NCBI GenBank assembly: GCA_918026815.1 | Contig: CAKJVC010000069.1 | Span: 186,001-250,000 of the forward strand | Length of the DNA: 64,000 bases | From: Chalara sp. BL73 | Taxonomy: Eukaryota; Ascomycota; Leotiomycetes; Helotiales | Direction of reading: 5' to 3' | Shown: positions 1 through 11,229 of the stretch, one piece after another | How the letters are laid out: each line of letters starts with the position of its first letter | Position numbering within the stretch: the first letter of the stretch is position 1 | Position numbers and translations under genes: made by a program | The notes under the pieces: generated by a model | What the model saw: only the letters and a program-made list of their open reading frames with translations | Databases searched by the model: none | What the model was told of the DNA's origin: nothing

Positions 1-3000
1 CCTTTCGTTAACGCGGTTCCAATGGTAATCATTTGTCTTCGCTCGTTCGTGGTTTCTGATATTTCGAGGTTGAGCGTTTTGATACACATAATAATCTCAT
101 ATGGATCCAACTCGAATGTGTCGATCACTTCCCAGGTGACAGGACTGATCAACTGGACAAAGCTCTTCTCTGTCGTCGGCTTGAACGGCAGTTCTTCTTT
201 GTGTTTCTTAGACCCATCGTCGCCCTTGGGAAGCTCAAAATCTACAAAGGCGCTGGTGCCGATCGCATATACTTGCGTTGGTGGATGGTAAGCCACCCCG
301 TGAATTGCTTGGCCAAGTTCGATTTTCCGCACAGCCATCCCTAGATCATACGAAAAGACAGAAGGAAGCTGAGCAACTCGTGCTATTCCGTGGACATCTG
401 TATATATGAAGCCTCGATCACACTCTTCAGTATGAAAATTGCTCATGTTCCTCACGCCGGAACCTTGGAGACCGATAACTTTGGGTGTGCTCTTTGAACT
501 TTTGATCACGAAGGCGGGAGAACCCCCTGGAAGAAAGACAGTGCTGTAACCGCCTAAGTTAGAGATAAAGCGCATCGGATTGTTTCGCACGCTATCGCCA
601 TCTCCAGTAGTCTGTGACGCAGATACGATTGGGTCTTGCGCAATATGAGGATTTGGCATCTTGGAAAAGTGTAAGGTTGAAGTTAACGATGCGGTTGACG
701 ATGGAGAGGTTCGGAAAGGTTCATATATTGTCAAGTCGTCGTTCGAGCCTCGCAGCTACTAGCCGTCAATAATGGAAGTTCATGATGTAAACTTCTAACT
801 TACAATCAGATAAGGAAACTTTGAGATCTTATCTCCGAGATCAGCTACGAGGATCTCAGCGATCGTCTCACGAGCGGCGGTTCGTCTGGCGACATAATTT
901 GCGGATAATATTGGAGGCACAAAGGGTAGTCCTTCTGTTACATATATTGGCTTCGATAAATCGGGCAATGAGTAAACCTTGTTTGTTAATATGCTTCTAT
1001 ATCTAGCGACTGCACACTTACATGCAATGTACCGGTTACACTTAGCAAGAACATTACCACGTTCTGTCCAAGATTTTGACCTTTGTCGTTTTGGTGATTG
1101 GTGAATATACTGGTAGCATCCGCATATAAACATCCTGTCAGCCACTTCATGCTAAGAAGCTTATCGTCTTCGCGCTCGAGCTCTTCGACCTCATTATTAT
1201 CGTCACACTGAGCGACGTATATGCTCGAGTCGTCTCTAATTAGCAGCAAATAGGGATCGGCAAGGCTGGCGCTAATGATTTTTGGCTCTGCGCCGGTATC
1301 GTCGTCCGACATATCCAGAATTTGTGCCAAACCAAGGTCTGTACATCTATAATTAGCCAACAGTTCTAGATGCCCTCTATTTCCTCACTGGGATACGAAT
1401 CATCAAGGAGCAGATATATATATATACACGGTGGCGGTAAAAATGCTTTCATTGGATGCTATAGGATATGATACATTTCCCGATAGCGCCCCCAGAAGCG
1501 TAAGCAAGATATCGGGTTCCCCAAATTTCCATCCTAAGGTCACCATCCAATATACTACTAGGAAAAGAGAAGAGGATAGTAAAGGAAACGTGAAAGACTT
1601 ACTTCCATCATAAATTCTCACCACGGATTGTAGAACCTGAATGACTCTCGCTCCGCGGCCTAAAGTCCCGGCTTCAATAGTTGCTCCGGCATCACAGTCG
1701 AACTCAATTTCTGTGAGTGCCTCAAATCCAGTCGGTGTTAGCGCAAATACATCCGACTCTTCGGCGCCGCTCTGCGTCTTTCTTGACACTATCATGAGGT
1801 TGTCATATGGCGGCCCAATGCTATGATCCTCCCTCGTCGTCATCGTTTCTTGATTCGCTTGTGCACCAGATGGGACTGGCTTGCTTGCATGGATAGTCCA
1901 TATCCCTTGTACATCTGGCAAGTCAAAGCGCCCGATAACTTTTTGCTGAATATTCTGGTGGAAAACTGCCAAAGAACTTGCCTTCCCAGAACCTGTAGCT
2001 GCAACCAGTTGTAAGTCGCTTCGAACATCCTCAGAGATGAGTCTTTCGCCCTTGATGAGAGGAGCAGCAGGCTTTCCTAATGTTACATCACTCATGGGTG
2101 CAATATTGATAAGACTGTCATGAATCCGGAAAACATAGTCTCCGGTTTTACTGTTTGCTGAGTTCAGTCGGTTACCCCCATTTGTCGTGGTCTGCAGCGT
2201 TGCAGAACTATCACCGTATAAGTCGTCATCTAAGTCTTCTTCTTCTTCTTCTTCCTCATCGTCTACCATCATCTCATCTAGTCCACCTGGCGTCTCGAAC
2301 TGAGACTTTCTACGAGAACTTTGAGTAGACTTTTTACTCCAGCCAAGAATGACGGAATTTGAATTTTCGCTGCCCAAAAACATAGCATTTCCTCCTAAAG
2401 CGCTCGCTGACGCAGGACCAGCAGCAAGAATAGATCCTCCTAGCTCGTCCGCGACTTTGCGTATACTCAGGCTTGATACATTGCTCCCATCCATGTGGAA
2501 ACTCAGGATAGCTAAAGCTCCAGTGTGGAGGATAATTAGCATCTCGCCATTTTCAATCGAGAGCTGTTCGATGATACAACCCTCTAAACGTAGAGCAAGT
2601 TCCGACTGGTCGATCAAGCCAAACGATGTAGAATGCTTCGCGAATAGGTTAACACCAACTCCAATTGCTTTGCCGGCTTGGTTGACATGTATGATCTCGT
2701 TGCCGCCGACCAGTAGTGCTCCCTCAATTGGCGAAGGCAATGGGATGACTTTGAACAAATCATAAGGCAAGCCGCTAATAGAAAGGATTGGTATGTACTC
2801 TTTCGTTTGAGGGTCGAGCGTGAATACCATGTATTTTATATGGTCCTTCCTCTCGTGAAGCAGGGAAGACGTTGGTGATGAAGAAGAGGAGAGAATGCCA
2901 AAGGTTGCATTCTGGCGATAGGCATATAAGAATGCTAGGTGGATTGGATGAATAATGGTCGAGTCGAGTTTCGATAGCTGTACTACAAAAGATGTACCGT

Positions 3001-3586
3001 GAGGGGAGTCTTCTAAATGATTGCCATTTGCCAATTTCGGGGCTTGATCCTCGTCAAAGCCATCGTTCATATCAATATCATCGTCCTTCTGGCTGAAGGG
3101 TAACACTGCTAGGTTTCGGACCCCGAATCGTAAGGCTGCACATCGACCATTTGGATCAACAGTCAGATAATTAACACAGTTGCCAATATCTGGTGCCCAA
3201 GGGCTTCCTTGCAGTTCATCTTGCTCGTAGTAATGAATTGAAATGGTCGTCGGTCCATGCCGCTCCGGATCCCATTCGATTAGGCTGAGCCTGGCGTCTT
3301 TCAAGCCAACCAGAAGCGCTTTTCCACCAGATTTTGACGCTGGTATCCTGATTCCTACCAAAGAAGTGATTGTGCCGGACAATGCATATTCAGATACGAG
3401 AACCAGTTTCGTGTCGCCCGCACGCTGGTGCGAACTCTTGGAGGAAGACGAAATAGTCTTGTAGGTAAATATCTGAAGAAGAGAAGTTTTTGCGAGGATA
3501 AGGTTCTTCGCGTCTGCGGCAATGAATGGTAGAGTCAAGGAGTGTGTGACAGCAGTAGGAGGTGTCAGCTCCGTATAGCATTGCAT
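1..3586 (-). CDS. cft1: Cft1, CPSF160-type cleavage/polyadenylation factor subunit (partial, 3' end off window)
   Basis: Large nuclear scaffold of the cleavage and polyadenylation factor, which binds pre-mRNA near the poly(A) site with Yth1 and other subunits. I read five exon parts on the minus strand: 3586-1603, 1338-1022, 977-804 and 755 to the window edge, all joining in frame with GT-AG introns. The first intron is unusually long for this window (about 264 nt, 1339-1602) and might hide a small exon. Recognisable family stretches are YDGNLGLAQI across intron 1, GAEPKIISASLADPYLL, PPILSANYVARR and the segment NDDLTIYEPFR at the start of the last visible exon. About 910 residues are present; fungal Cft1 is usually near 1,400, so the C-terminal CPSF-A region lies outside. 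An acidic low-complexity run (2235-2265) lies in exon 1. Its start is 467 bp from the divergent LMBD1 gene. Confidence 0.93.
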
Positions 3587-4053
3587 TATTGCCGTGGACG
3601 AGTGATGGGCATCGCGTCGTGTTCCGTGGAATTGCCTGTGAGCTGGTAAGGTGTTGATTGTTGTACGAGTATCAAATATCTAAATGTAGTCTAGCGTGAG
3701 AGCAACAGCAAATGACCGGGGTAAGCTCCAACCCTGGCATTTACCGTCGATCTTCAAGCTTGCAGACCAAAGTACGTCACAACCCCAAGCTGTTCGTCCA
3801 GTACATCATTTATCAACCACCACCACCAACATCGCTCTGATCAAGTTGCGGTTGTAGTTATTATCACTTTCAACAAGGGTGCCATCGCCACTGCGTCTGT
3901 GGTGAGTCGGAGGTGGGTTGATTTTTATGGTTCGGTGGTTGTTTGTTCAATCATACCTGAAACGTGAGAAAGGAGAAGCTAATTCAGACGCGTCAAGCAG
4001 TTTCCAGCATTAAAAGACTTTTCGATAGTACCCGCGCAAAAGCTTTCGAGATC
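3587..4053. promoter_or_regulatory. Divergent promoter region between cft1 and the LMBD1 gene
   Basis: This 467-bp gap separates the ATG codons of two genes transcribed away from each other, so it must hold both promoters. It contains CACCACCACCA-type repeats near 3818 but no clear TATA box that I can assign. The 5' UTR of the right-hand gene runs through 3964-4053, which is open in frame but has no upstream ATG that family comparison would favour. Confidence 0.5.
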
Positions 4054-5992
4054 ATGGCGCTCATTCAAACCGCCTTTATATGGGTGGCATACGCAATTGC
4101 GGTCGTGCTTGTCGCCCTCATTGCAGCCATCTTCACCTACACATATCAGACCCCGAGAGAGCGCTCGGCGTTGGTCTCAACCGTGGCTATAATCACTTTG
4201 ACCTCATTACTAGCAACCGTGCTACTTCTACCAGTGGATATCGCACTTGTCAGCTCAACTACGTCTACAAAATTGGGTGCAAAGAAGGACTGGGCAACGC
4301 CAGATACGATTCATAACATACTCTTGACCTTGAAGATCGTGTACTACGCTCTGTATAGCTTCGATGCTGTTCTATGTCTGCTAGTCGTGCCTTTCACATA
4401 TTTTCTTTATGAAGAATATGACGATGTCGATGCAGAGGAAGGCAGGCAAACATTCAGCCAACGATTTTTTGGAGCGCTTAAGTACACTGTAATCTTCATC
4501 GCACTTGTCGTCATCCTCTTCATTGTTGGCTTTTTCGTTCCGGTAGCGAGAGATCGCAGCGGAGCACACCTCGACTTAGACTACTTCAAACGTCTATTGG
4601 CAGAGAACCATGGAGAGCGTGCCTTGACCTTTGCGCTAGGATTACTTATTGCCCTGGGTACATTGCTCTATGTCCTGTATACTGCTGCTGGGCTGGCTCT
4701 TCTACCAATATCCTTTATTAAGTCCGCGCCTTCCATCAGTGCGCCACAGTTATCCGAAACTACCGTTACAGCACTTGAGCAAAATCGTGAGAGACAGCGC
4801 CAGCTTGAAGGTCGCAATGCTGGGCGGGATGGTGGCATCCCTGCAAAAGACCAAAGAGAGCTTGAGGCTCTGGTTCGCGAGGAGCGGACTCTGGTTCGTC
4901 GCGAACGACTTGCCGCAGAGGCTCAAGGCGAAGGAAAGAGCTGGATTATGAAAGCATGGACGAAAGTATGTGCAGTTTTCCGACCACTGAAGCTCATTGG
5001 GGGCATCTTACTTCTTATTGTTGCCGTGGTGGTCTGGGTCTCAATGTTGATCACTGGCATCGATAAAGCTAAAAACTCTATTTGCAAGCAACACTGTGGT
5101 TATATCCTAGGAAGGTGAGTAAATGAAAGCTAAAAAAAAAAGGAGCAATTGCTAACAAGAACAGGATCAACATTTTCCAACCAATCAATTGGATTTTCGT
5201 CAAATCATCGAAGGTCTTCCCGGTTGATTACATTCTCATCGCGCTTCTAGTATTGCTCTTCTTCAGCAGCTCCGTGGTCGGATTAGCTACCATTGGAATT
5301 CGATTCCTGTGGGTACGGATTTTCGAGATCAGGAAAGGGCATACTACACCCCAGGCGCTTCTCATAGCTACTGTTTTGTTGACCTTAATCATGCTCGCTA
5401 TCAATTACGCAGTGGCTATGGTAGTTGCTCCTCAATACGCTATCTATGGTGCCCAGACCTTCTGCAGCAACCCACCAAGACACCCTGGCTCGCAGCCTGA
5501 TTGCTCAAAGCACCCAGAGCTTATCAAACCTTGCTCAGAGCTCTCATCTGATGATGCTTCTAAGAACGTCTGCACTCCGAGTGTGATCTCGACTTTTTTG
5601 AACAGAGTGACCTTGAACTTTCCCGTGTTTGGTGCTCTGGCTTTCTGGGCTCAGTTCGCGTTCTTGGCTGTCTTCTTGATTGTGTTCATAACTTCCCTGT
5701 TCCGAACACCGAGGCTTAATTTGAGCGAGTTGGACGAGGATGCTGAAGCCGATGAGGAGGAGGGTTTACTGGTAAGTACATCTTATAGTGAGGCTTAAAT
5801 ATCTCGGTTATGCTCGAGCATTGGGCATCTCATTTGATTCAATTATTCTAATATGTAGCTTAGGCAAGCACCGGCCGCAGATTCGGCGCAACATGGCAAG
5901 ATATCCGTGGAAAGACCAAGAAACCCAGCACAGGCTCCGCTGGACGTAGAATCCGCGGTGACGATGATGGAGGAGAAGAAGGAGGCGACTAG
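4054..5992 (+). CDS. LMBD1-family probable lysosomal cobalamin transporter
   Basis: Polytopic vacuolar/lysosomal membrane protein of the LMBR1/LMBRD1 family, whose animal member is needed for export of cobalamin from lysosomes; the substrate in fungi is not established. Three exons join in frame: 4054-5114, 5165-5771 and 5864-5992, giving 598 aa. The start at 4054 ([14 protein letters not shown]) matches the usual family N-terminus; the open frame upstream is 5' UTR. Early hydrophobic helices include [14 protein letters not shown] and [20 protein letters not shown], the latter being a family hallmark, followed by several more helices. A charged cytoplasmic loop (about residues 240-300, REELVRRER-like, probably coiled) sits in the middle. 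The tail is acidic ([13 protein letters not shown]), followed by the conserved end [11 protein letters not shown]. It is divergent from cft1. Confidence 0.92.
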
Positions 5993-6319
5993 TTATGTAG
6001 ACAAGGTACAAATGGCGTTGGTGATTTCCTCCTGTATATCTGTATAACTCACTTGGTGGAACATTTGAATGAGGTTATTATGCGAGGCGTTCAGGATTTG
6101 ATGAGGGGAACACACAACAAAATTGCACACCTGTTTTCTAGCAGCTCTACCGGATCGGATAAATAGGTCTATGATACATTGCCGAAAGGTGGGGTTGGAG
6201 TTTGAAGTCCCCCTCTTTTCAATATGGGTTGGGAACCCGTCCCTCACACCCAGCTCGCAGTGAAGCGTGACCTTCCCCTCCAGATATCTAATGTTCTTTT
6301 CACAACAATAAGCTTCACC
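5993..6319. other. Intergenic region, LMBD1 3' end to esterase start
   Basis: This stretch of 327 bp holds the 3' UTR of the upstream gene and the promoter of the esterase. An open frame reads through into the esterase from about 6224 but the first credible start is the ATG at 6320. I see no repeat or RNA gene. Confidence 0.4.
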
Positions 6320-8053
6320 ATGTTTCAGAAAATCCTCTCTGTTCTTCCTCTATTTGGAAGCCTCCAAAGCAACAACACCATCACGCTTCCTACCTGTGGC
6401 TCCTTCGCTGGAGCGCTCATCACGCAAACACTCTCAGGTCATGATCTTTCTCGGCCCGTCCAAGCATGGCTCGGCATCCCATATTCCGCTCCGCCGGTCG
6501 CCTCAAGCCGCTTCGCCCCAACAGCCCAGCCGCTGGCATTTTCGGGTGTGAGAAACGCGACCCGATTCGGAAATATTTGTGTACAACCGAGCAACTTCCA
6601 GAGCTTCCCGGATCTCAGTGGAATGGGCGAGGATTGCTTATACATGAATGTTTTTCGGCCAGCGGATACCAAAGATCGAGCAACGCTGCCTGTGCTGGTG
6701 TGGGTGCACGGGGTATGTTCCTGGTTGCATTTGCCTGATCAATGCTAATAGATTTGTGTGGATAGGGCAGCTTCATCTATGGTTCATCATTGGACTTTGA
6801 TGGTGCCGCCTTTGTAGCTTCTTCGGTCAAGCCATTGATAGTTGTGACTTTTAATTATCGGGTAAGGTTTCTCCCTGTACCAGGTTACCCAGGCTAACAA
6901 TGAATAGTTGAACAGCCTAGGATTCTTGCCTTCCAAGCTGTTCAAAGACCATGACCTACTGAATTTAGGTCTTAGAGATCAACATGCTCTTCTCAAATTT
7001 GTGCGGAAGCACATACCGGAATTTGGTGGTGACCCAGGGAGGGTGACAGTTGGAGGACTCAGCGCAGGAGCCCACAGTGCTGGTTTCCACTATCAGCATG
7101 TGGAAGCAAATGGGAAACCGCTCCTGAATGGAGCCATTATCCAATCTGGGGGTCCTGCTACAAGAGCTTTTCCAAACATCAGCTATCCTCTCTACCAGGC
7201 ACAATTTGACGAGTACTTGAGTGCTGTTGGGTGCAGCAGAAATAGCAACGACGAGAAAACTCTAGACTGTTTAAGAAAAGTCGATATCGCCGTGATAGAG
7301 AGGGTGTCGACCAAAATGTGGCAAGATTCAGAATACAGCGTCACCTGGCCGTTTCAGCCAGTTTCGGAGGCACCTCTGGTTCCTCAACTCCCTTCCCGTT
7401 CCTGGGCACAAGGCAAGTTCAACCGCGTGCCCCTTTTAACCAGCTTCACAACCAACGAAGGGGCCTTCTACGCGCCCACCAATCTCTCCACCACCTCCGA
7501 AGCCCTCGCCTGGATCAAGCGCAACTCGCCATTCCTCACCGAAGCCGACCTCCACGTCATCACCGAGCTGTATCCTTCTCCAGATGCTCCGTGCTCGCCC
7601 TACGCTTCCTCCCACTTCGCTGCCCAGTACAGCCGCCTCGTTGACATATTTAGCGACATGACGTACATCTGCGCAGCGCAAGAAAACGCCATCCACGTTT
7701 CCTCCGCTTCGGTTCCCGTCTACAAGATGCATTTCAACACCAACAACTCGCGGCCCGCATACAGAGGCATCGATCACGCCACCGATAAGAAGTATGCTTG
7801 GGCTGACCCGAGCGTGCAGTATCCCGAGGTGGGGAGGGCTTTGCATGCGTACTGGGCCAGCTTTGTGGTGAGCGGAGATCCCAACACACATAAGTTGAGG
7901 GAGGCGCCGGTGTGGCCGAGATATGATAAGGGTGGCACGGAGCTGGGCGTGCAGCTGAGGATGAGCCACGAGCGAACGGTGGTTGAGAAGGATACGATAA
8001 GGAGGGCTGCCTGTGAATTTTGGAGGGCGCGGCATGAGAGGCTTACAAGGTGA
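6320..8053 (+). CDS. Type-B carboxylesterase/lipase (alpha/beta hydrolase)
   Basis: Serine esterase of the carboxylesterase type B family, hydrolysing carboxylic esters; the substrate cannot be inferred. Exons 6320-6712, 6766-6861 and 6908-8053 all join in phase 0, giving 544 aa, normal for the family. Visible landmarks are the oxyanion region WVHGGSFIYGSS across intron 1, the EDCLYMNVF signature, the nucleophile elbow GGLSAGAHSAG (catalytic Ser), the acidic residue context TTNEGAFYAP and the probable catalytic His in GIDHATD. The N-terminus (MFQKILSVLPLFGSL) is a short hydrophobic stretch compatible with a weak signal peptide, so secretion is possible. The gene converges on the GH64 gene. 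The long antisense open frame across its C-terminus is a codon-bias shadow. Confidence 0.9.
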
Positions 8054-8694
8054 GATCGATCTGGCGAAACAAGGTGCAACATAAAGGATAAAGAAGAGAG
8101 AGAGTTCGGAGTTACGCGTCGCAGCCCCTTTTATCGGCTCGCTTAGTTTGGGCCAGCCGGTCATATCTGAATTTCACAGACAATGCAATAAATTCGCTAT
8201 CCTCTTTAAACTACGTTTGACCATCCCACCGCCTCTGTCTGTTTTCCATTTATGGTAGGATGATAATTCAATAGGGCTGACCTTTAAGCCTCCGAAGGAA
8301 AAATGCGTCATGCCGACAAAGTTTCGGAGCTTGTCAAAGAGCTGTGTTTTGAGCTGAGGCAAGAAAGATTGATGTAGACAACGAAAGGCTAAAAGAATCG
8401 AGGTTTACTGATTTCAAGATTCCAAGGTAATCAAGAGAAACTCTATAAAACGCCCAATACGGCCCGTAACGCGAAGAGACTCCATAAAGTTATATATGCC
8501 ACTGTCGTGGGGCTTTCGCTCTCAAGTCTCAGACTGTTGCCAACCAGATACATCACCGCCTGCGCCAAGTCAAGAGTGAGAGATACAATCACCAACCACT
8601 CCCAAACCCACCTCTCAATTCTTCCTCATCTAAAAAAAATAGCTTGGCACTCTACAAACACATTTCTATCCCAGAGTTCGTGACCTCTATTCGA
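8054..8694. other. Convergent 3' intergenic region
   Basis: These 641 bp lie between the stop codons of two converging genes. They hold polypyrimidine and A-rich stretches (for example near 8630-8640) that would serve as 3' UTRs and polyadenylation regions. I see no gene. Confidence 0.4.
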
Positions 8695-9885
8695 TTAAAA
8701 ACTCCCACCACCTACACTAACCGTCAAAAGACTCGGCTGTCCATCAGCTAAGCTTCCACTCTGGTCGCTGTCCGCGCCGCTCCCGACGTCATCATAGGGG
8801 AACGCATATCCTCTCCCATCGGTCTCCACTTCGTGCAGAATCCGTGAGTAATGATTTGTCGCCGCCTCCTTGTAATACTGTGCCACCCTCTCCACATCCG
8901 GATGTGTTCCGTCGATGAGAAGCGTGGAGCGATTGAACGCTGCTGCGAGTCGGGCGGCGATATTGCCCATTGCTGGGCTGGTGACGGCGAAGGGGCCAGT
9001 GGAACAGGAGAATATATCTTTTGCTGACGGGCGGGAGAAAGTCCCTACACCTGGAAAGGTAAGGAGGTCGTCTGTGACATTGCTGGAGACGGTTCCCCAT
9101 TGCGCTTGTGTATTGATCTTCAATGATGTGGTACGATATTTCGCCCAGACCCGATTGACATAGTCGGTGAAGAGCCCGTGGAAAAGGGACCCATCCATCA
9201 CGATTCCCGTGTTCGGGCTCAGGGCTCTCAGAACATTCCCATCCGTCCCCCTTATGATGAGCCTCTCCCACCCTTGTCCGTCTTTGGCACCTTGTGCTAT
9301 CAGTGCTTGCACGACACTCTGCAGACCGTTCATCGGAATACCCTGCACACTTTGCGAAGTGCCTGAGGTGTTCAGCAGATTCAGCTTGATGGGCAAGCTC
9401 ACAAAGTCCACATAGCTGATATTAACAAAGAGCTCTATGCTGTTAAAAGTGAACTCGCAGAAGCCCCAGAACCTTTTATAGTTTGGGTCAGCTGTATTGC
9501 TCACCGAAGGCTCGACAAGTCCTGGACCTGGGTTGAGAAGGAATGTCAGAGTGTCGTTGACACAGAACCATATTCTCCCACCAGCCAGGCGAGGAATCTG
9601 AACAAGTATGCGTGAGCCAGGGGCGCCAAGCTTAATTCCACAGTTGACAGCAAGAGGCTGACCTGTGGTATTGGGTGATGTAGGATAATATGGAGTCTTG
9701 CCGTCGGCTTGGAGGAGAAAGATGGCGTTGTTTTGTTCGATTGCGAGGCCGGTGATATATGCATAAACGTTGCTGGACGAGGTCTGATTTTCGAGCGCGA
9801 TAGTTAGGGTTGAGTCCGTAGTTCTCGCAACGTCCACAGTTCTTCCAGTTACGACTGACCTAGCTCTGGACAAACAACTACCCAT
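8695..9885 (-). CDS. GH64-like beta-1,3-glucanase (thaumatin-like fold)
   Basis: Glycoside hydrolase family 64 protein, expected to cleave beta-1,3-glucan (laminaripentaose-producing type) in cell walls. The call rests on SYVDFVSLPIKLNL in the first half and YAFPYDDVGS near the C-terminus, both characteristic of GH64, plus WGFCEFTFN and the overall length of 396 aa. I start it at the ATG at 9885 (MGSCLSRARS). The open frame continues upstream to 9954 but has only a TTG there. An N-terminal MGSC would be compatible with lipid modification. A different frame just upstream begins MLLLSLLLLVIFF, which looks like a signal peptide, so an undetected 5' intron could attach a secretory leader; I could not find a phase-compatible splice. 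Confidence 0.8.
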   Translation of the reverse strand: MGSCLSRARSVVTGRTVDVARTTDSTLTIALENQTSSSNVYAYITGLAIEQNNAIFLLQADGKTPYYPTSPNTTGQPLAVNCGIKLGAPGSRILVQIPRLAGGRIWFCVNDTLTFLLNPGPGLVEPSVSNTADPNYKRFWGFCEFTFNSIELFVNISYVDFVSLPIKLNLLNTSGTSQSVQGIPMNGLQSVVQALIAQGAKDGQGWERLIIRGTDGNVLRALSPNTGIVMDGSLFHGLFTDYVNRVWAKYRTTSLKINTQAQWGTVSSNVTDDLLTFPGVGTFSRPSAKDIFSCSTGPFAVTSPAMGNIAARLAAAFNRSTLLIDGTHPDVERVAQYYKEAATNHYSRILHEVETDGRGYAFPYDDVGSGADSDQSGSLADGQPSLLTVSVGGGSF

Positions 9886-11229
9886 GGCGAGGAGCAGCAA
9901 TGAGGAGGAAGGACATGGGTAATTAAGATTAAGCAGTAGGAAAGAAAATAACAAGAAGCAGCAAGCTCAAGAGCAGCATCGATTCGTGCCTACTTTTTCT
10001 GATTCTGTATATACATATATCTTTGAGTGACGGTGTGCGAACAAGTGAGCCAAATCAGAACTCCGCCCTTCTCAAACCCTTATATAGAACTTTGCGTCAC
10101 ATCGAAGCAAACAACATGATCAATATCAAAACAAGTCCTCTGATCCATTCCACTACGTAACAAGCATATCACCTCCCCAGATGTGTGCCAGTTTCAAGTA
10201 GATGATATTTCCAAGCGCGAAAGACGAAGGTAACAAGGCTCACCAGAGCCTGAGGTCAGAGTCACGCAGGGCGAGATGGCGATGTTCAATATGACATGTT
10301 TCTCGTCCAAACGTGGTCGTGTGATTTGTGGGGTACTCACCCCAAAAGAAAGATGACTTCCTTACCGGCCTGTTTCGGCACCACCTCCCCCCCCTCGCAA
10401 CCCAACCCCACGGGGTGCATCAGCGTTACACAAAGCTGCTTGATCACGGGTAAGGTGTGGCCGTGTTGGGGAAAGCCGCCCAAAGCTTATCTGAACCAGG
10501 TTCGCGGTTGCGCTGGAAATATACTATGATACATCACGTGATTCTCATAAATGAGTGTGCAGGACGCGGAGCTGCGTCACGATACTTACTGTATATATGA
10601 CCCCAAAAGCATGCGAACATTGCGCGCAGCGTAGATCAAGATAAGAATGAAAGCACTGCCTACCCGTGGCTCATAGTGGTGGTGATGCTAGGCGTGCCCG
10701 CTTTGGTCAGGCATACTAGGACATATGCATACCACGTTATGCGACCCGCTCTAAACGCCTGCTCGTTATAGACCTATGCGTTATTTATGAAGAAACGATA
10801 GCACGCAAATGTGCATAATCGATCCGCTGTGCTGGATCAGCTCGTCCGTGCCGCGACAAGCAACAAGTCATGTTTACCCCACAAAACGAACATGTAGTAA
10901 ACATAGACACATAAGAAAAACTTCCACCAATAGGGCAACTAATCAAAAGCAAGGATAGACTCACATACACTATCGTACGATTAAGTTGGGGATGCGAGAC
11001 TCAAAAAGATCTGTACCGTTGTAGTGAGAAATCTTGTGTCACCGATGGCGTTCTGCGACTGCAACTAGAAATTCACTACATGAGTATTAGGTATTGAAGT
11101 CGCTGCGTGCGGGAATGCGCTCCGCAAAAGGCCAACCATTTTAAGCGCCATTCTAACGCTGCTCCTGCAAATGCTATGCTTCAAACTTCTGCGTCATGAT
11201 CGAAACCGTAAAAGCACGTCTCGGCTCTT
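9886..11229. other. Intergenic region between GH64 promoter and chitinase 3' end
   Basis: Apart from the TATA-like site I see no supported gene in these 1.3 kb. A 77-codon open frame near 10296 begins at an ATG but has no recognisable domain and a composition like its surroundings. Confidence 0.35.
10079..10086 (-). promoter_or_regulatory. Putative TATA box of the GH64 gene
   Basis: The minus strand reads TATATAAG about 195 bp upstream of the assigned ATG. Sequence and orientation fit a TATA element, but the implied 5' UTR is long and would leave room for a leader exon or intron. Confidence 0.35.

Noticed and set aside
7436..8164. 242-codon minus-strand frame across the esterase C-terminus
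   Set aside because: Lies antisense to catalytic esterase exons and begins in the 3' UTR; no family resemblance.
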